A stretch of 33,441 bases of DNA from positions 1-33,441 of the forward strand of contig JAHLFB010000289.1 of the NCBI GenBank assembly GCA_018884025.1. Reading direction: 5' to 3'. Positions 32,691 through 33,441 of the stretch are shown in pieces; within the stretch, counting starts at the first letter, position 1; every line of letters starts with the position of its first letter. The translations under genes and the position numbers were made by a program. Below the pieces are notes generated by a model that was given only the letters and a program-made list of their open reading frames with translations, did not search any database and had not been told where the DNA came from. The DNA is from Candidatus Phocaeicola faecipullorum (lineage in GTDB: Bacteria; Bacteroidota; Bacteroidia; Bacteroidales; Bacteroidaceae).

Positions 32691-32731
32691 ACCGTTTTCA
32701 TGAATATGAATTAAATGTTCGTGAAAACGGT
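32691..32731 (+). promoter_or_regulatory. Leader hairpin upstream of infC
   Basis: ACCGTTTTCATGAA (32691-32704) pairs with TTCGTGAAAACGGT (32718-32731) over 14 bp (one T-G pair) with a 13-base loop. No T tract follows on the plus strand, so it is not a terminator; it lies 60 bases before the infC ATG. Confidence 0.65.
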
Positions 32732-32791
32732 GTAAAAACTATAAAAAGAATAATTTATAAAACGTAATTCAAACTGGAATAAAAGTTATTA

Positions 32792-33379
32792 ATGAAGAAT
32801 GACAATTTAAAAGGGCAACATCGAATCAATGAACAGATTCGTGCCAAAGAAGTCCGCATAGTGGGCGATGATATTGAATCAGCAGTATATCCGTTGGCGC
32901 AAGCTTTGAAAATGGCCGAAGAGCATGATGCTGACTTAGTTGAAATTTCACCCAATGCTGTTCCACCGGTTTGTAGAATTATAGATTATTCTAAATTCCT
33001 TTATCAGTTAAAGAAACGTGCTAAGGAACAGAAAGCAAAACAGGTTAAAGTTAATGTAAAAGAAATACGTTTCGGACCACAGACCGATGAACATGATTAC
33101 AACTTTAAACTTAAACATGCGATAGGTTTCTTGCAGGATGGAGATAAAGTAAAGGCATATGTCTTCTTTAAAGGACGTTCAATCCTGTTTAAAGAACAAG
33201 GTGAGGTTCTGTTGCTGCGTTTTGCTAATGATTTGGAAGAGTATGCAAAGGTTGAACAGATGCCGTTGCTTGAGGGAAAAAGAATGATTATATCATTGAC
33301 TCCTAAAAAGGGACCTGCTCCAAAGAAAACAGCTGCTCCACAGGCAAAAGCCGCTAAATCTGAAGAGGAAGAAGATTAA
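32792..33379 (+). CDS. infC: Translation initiation factor IF-3
   Basis: Binds the 30S subunit, blocks 50S joining and checks initiator tRNA and start codon. The 195-aa protein has the IF-3 N-domain signature ([18 protein letters not shown]), a Lys-rich linker ([23 protein letters not shown]) and the C-domain ([30 protein letters not shown]). It carries an extra Lys/Ala/Pro tail ending in EEEED. It begins with ATG; the AUU-type start used for autoregulation in enterobacteria is absent, and an in-frame stop lies at 32780, so no upstream start is possible. rpmI and rplT probably follow beyond the window end. Confidence 0.97.
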   Translation: MKNDNLKGQHRINEQIRAKEVRIVGDDIESAVYPLAQALKMAEEHDADLVEISPNAVPPVCRIIDYSKFLYQLKKRAKEQKAKQVKVNVKEIRFGPQTDEHDYNFKLKHAIGFLQDGDKVKAYVFFKGRSILFKEQGEVLLLRFANDLEEYAKVEQMPLLEGKRMIISLTPKKGPAPKKTAAPQAKAAKSEEEED

Positions 33380-33441
33380 AAACAAGAGCGTATAGCGCGC
33401 AGGTATAGTGCGTTATTGCCTTTAGAATAATAATAATTAAA

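Noticed and set aside
33392-33416. Small hairpin ATAGCGC/GCGTTAT after infC
   Set aside because: Only 7 bp with a G-T pair and no T tract; too weak to call, though it could belong to a leader of the next gene outside the window.

Overview
The window looks like a stretch of ordinary chromosome from a gut-type Bacteroidales bacterium (Bacteroides/Phocaeicola-like; I cannot name the species). The evidence is: low G+C by eye; many start-proximal boxes of the form TAnnTTTG, often with TTTG 19-20 bases upstream, which is the Bacteroidetes housekeeping promoter; little Shine-Dalgarno sequence; and family-typical genes such as GH95 fucosidase, PCMD protein, a NagZ/serine-hydrolase fusion, the YtxH/holin-like module and the block ruvX-def-TPR-thrS-infC. 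I see no insertion sequence, integrase, prophage, CRISPR array, toxin-antitoxin pair or recognisable defence system.

Layout. 1-3.6 kb: two secreted glycan enzymes (GH43-like propeller, GH95), probably the tail of a polysaccharide-use locus. 3.7-5.4 kb: beta-carbonic anhydrase converging with an ArgE-like M20 hydrolase. 5.4-9.9 kb, plus strand: acyl-CoA synthetase, release factor 2, a 46-residue membrane protein, a CYTH phosphatase-like protein and an ECF sigma factor without a visible anti-sigma. 10-15.3 kb: rplS (minus), a NagZ-serine hydrolase fusion (plus), a small 2[4Fe-4S] ferredoxin (plus) and an aspartate-type aminotransferase (minus). 15.4-19.7 kb, minus strand: a probable unit LptF/G-like permease - ribBA - Bax-inhibitor-like protein, preceded by a START-like protein. 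Around 20 kb: tRNA-Met(CAT), with its own consensus promoter and terminator, then a doubtful ORF. 20.4-25.8 kb, minus strand: aroC with an M20 dipeptidase, LemA with a TPM protein, and a YtxH / holin-like / 85-residue stress-envelope module. 26-33.4 kb, plus strand: SPOR lipoprotein, PCMD protein, ruvX-def-TPR, thrS and infC (rpmI-rplT presumably follow outside the window).

No clearly new multi-gene system is visible. The least explained signals are non-coding: two separate tandem arrays with an exact 22-bp period (19840-19905 and 22961-23048), a large structured hairpin between ytxH and the holin-like gene, three stacked dyads at the aminotransferase promoter, and a hairpin at the inferred 5' end of the infC transcript. 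Among proteins, the points worth checking are release factor 2 with no programmed frameshift and SPY in place of SPF, the orphan ECF sigma factor, and the tiny membrane protein behind a near-perfect promoter.
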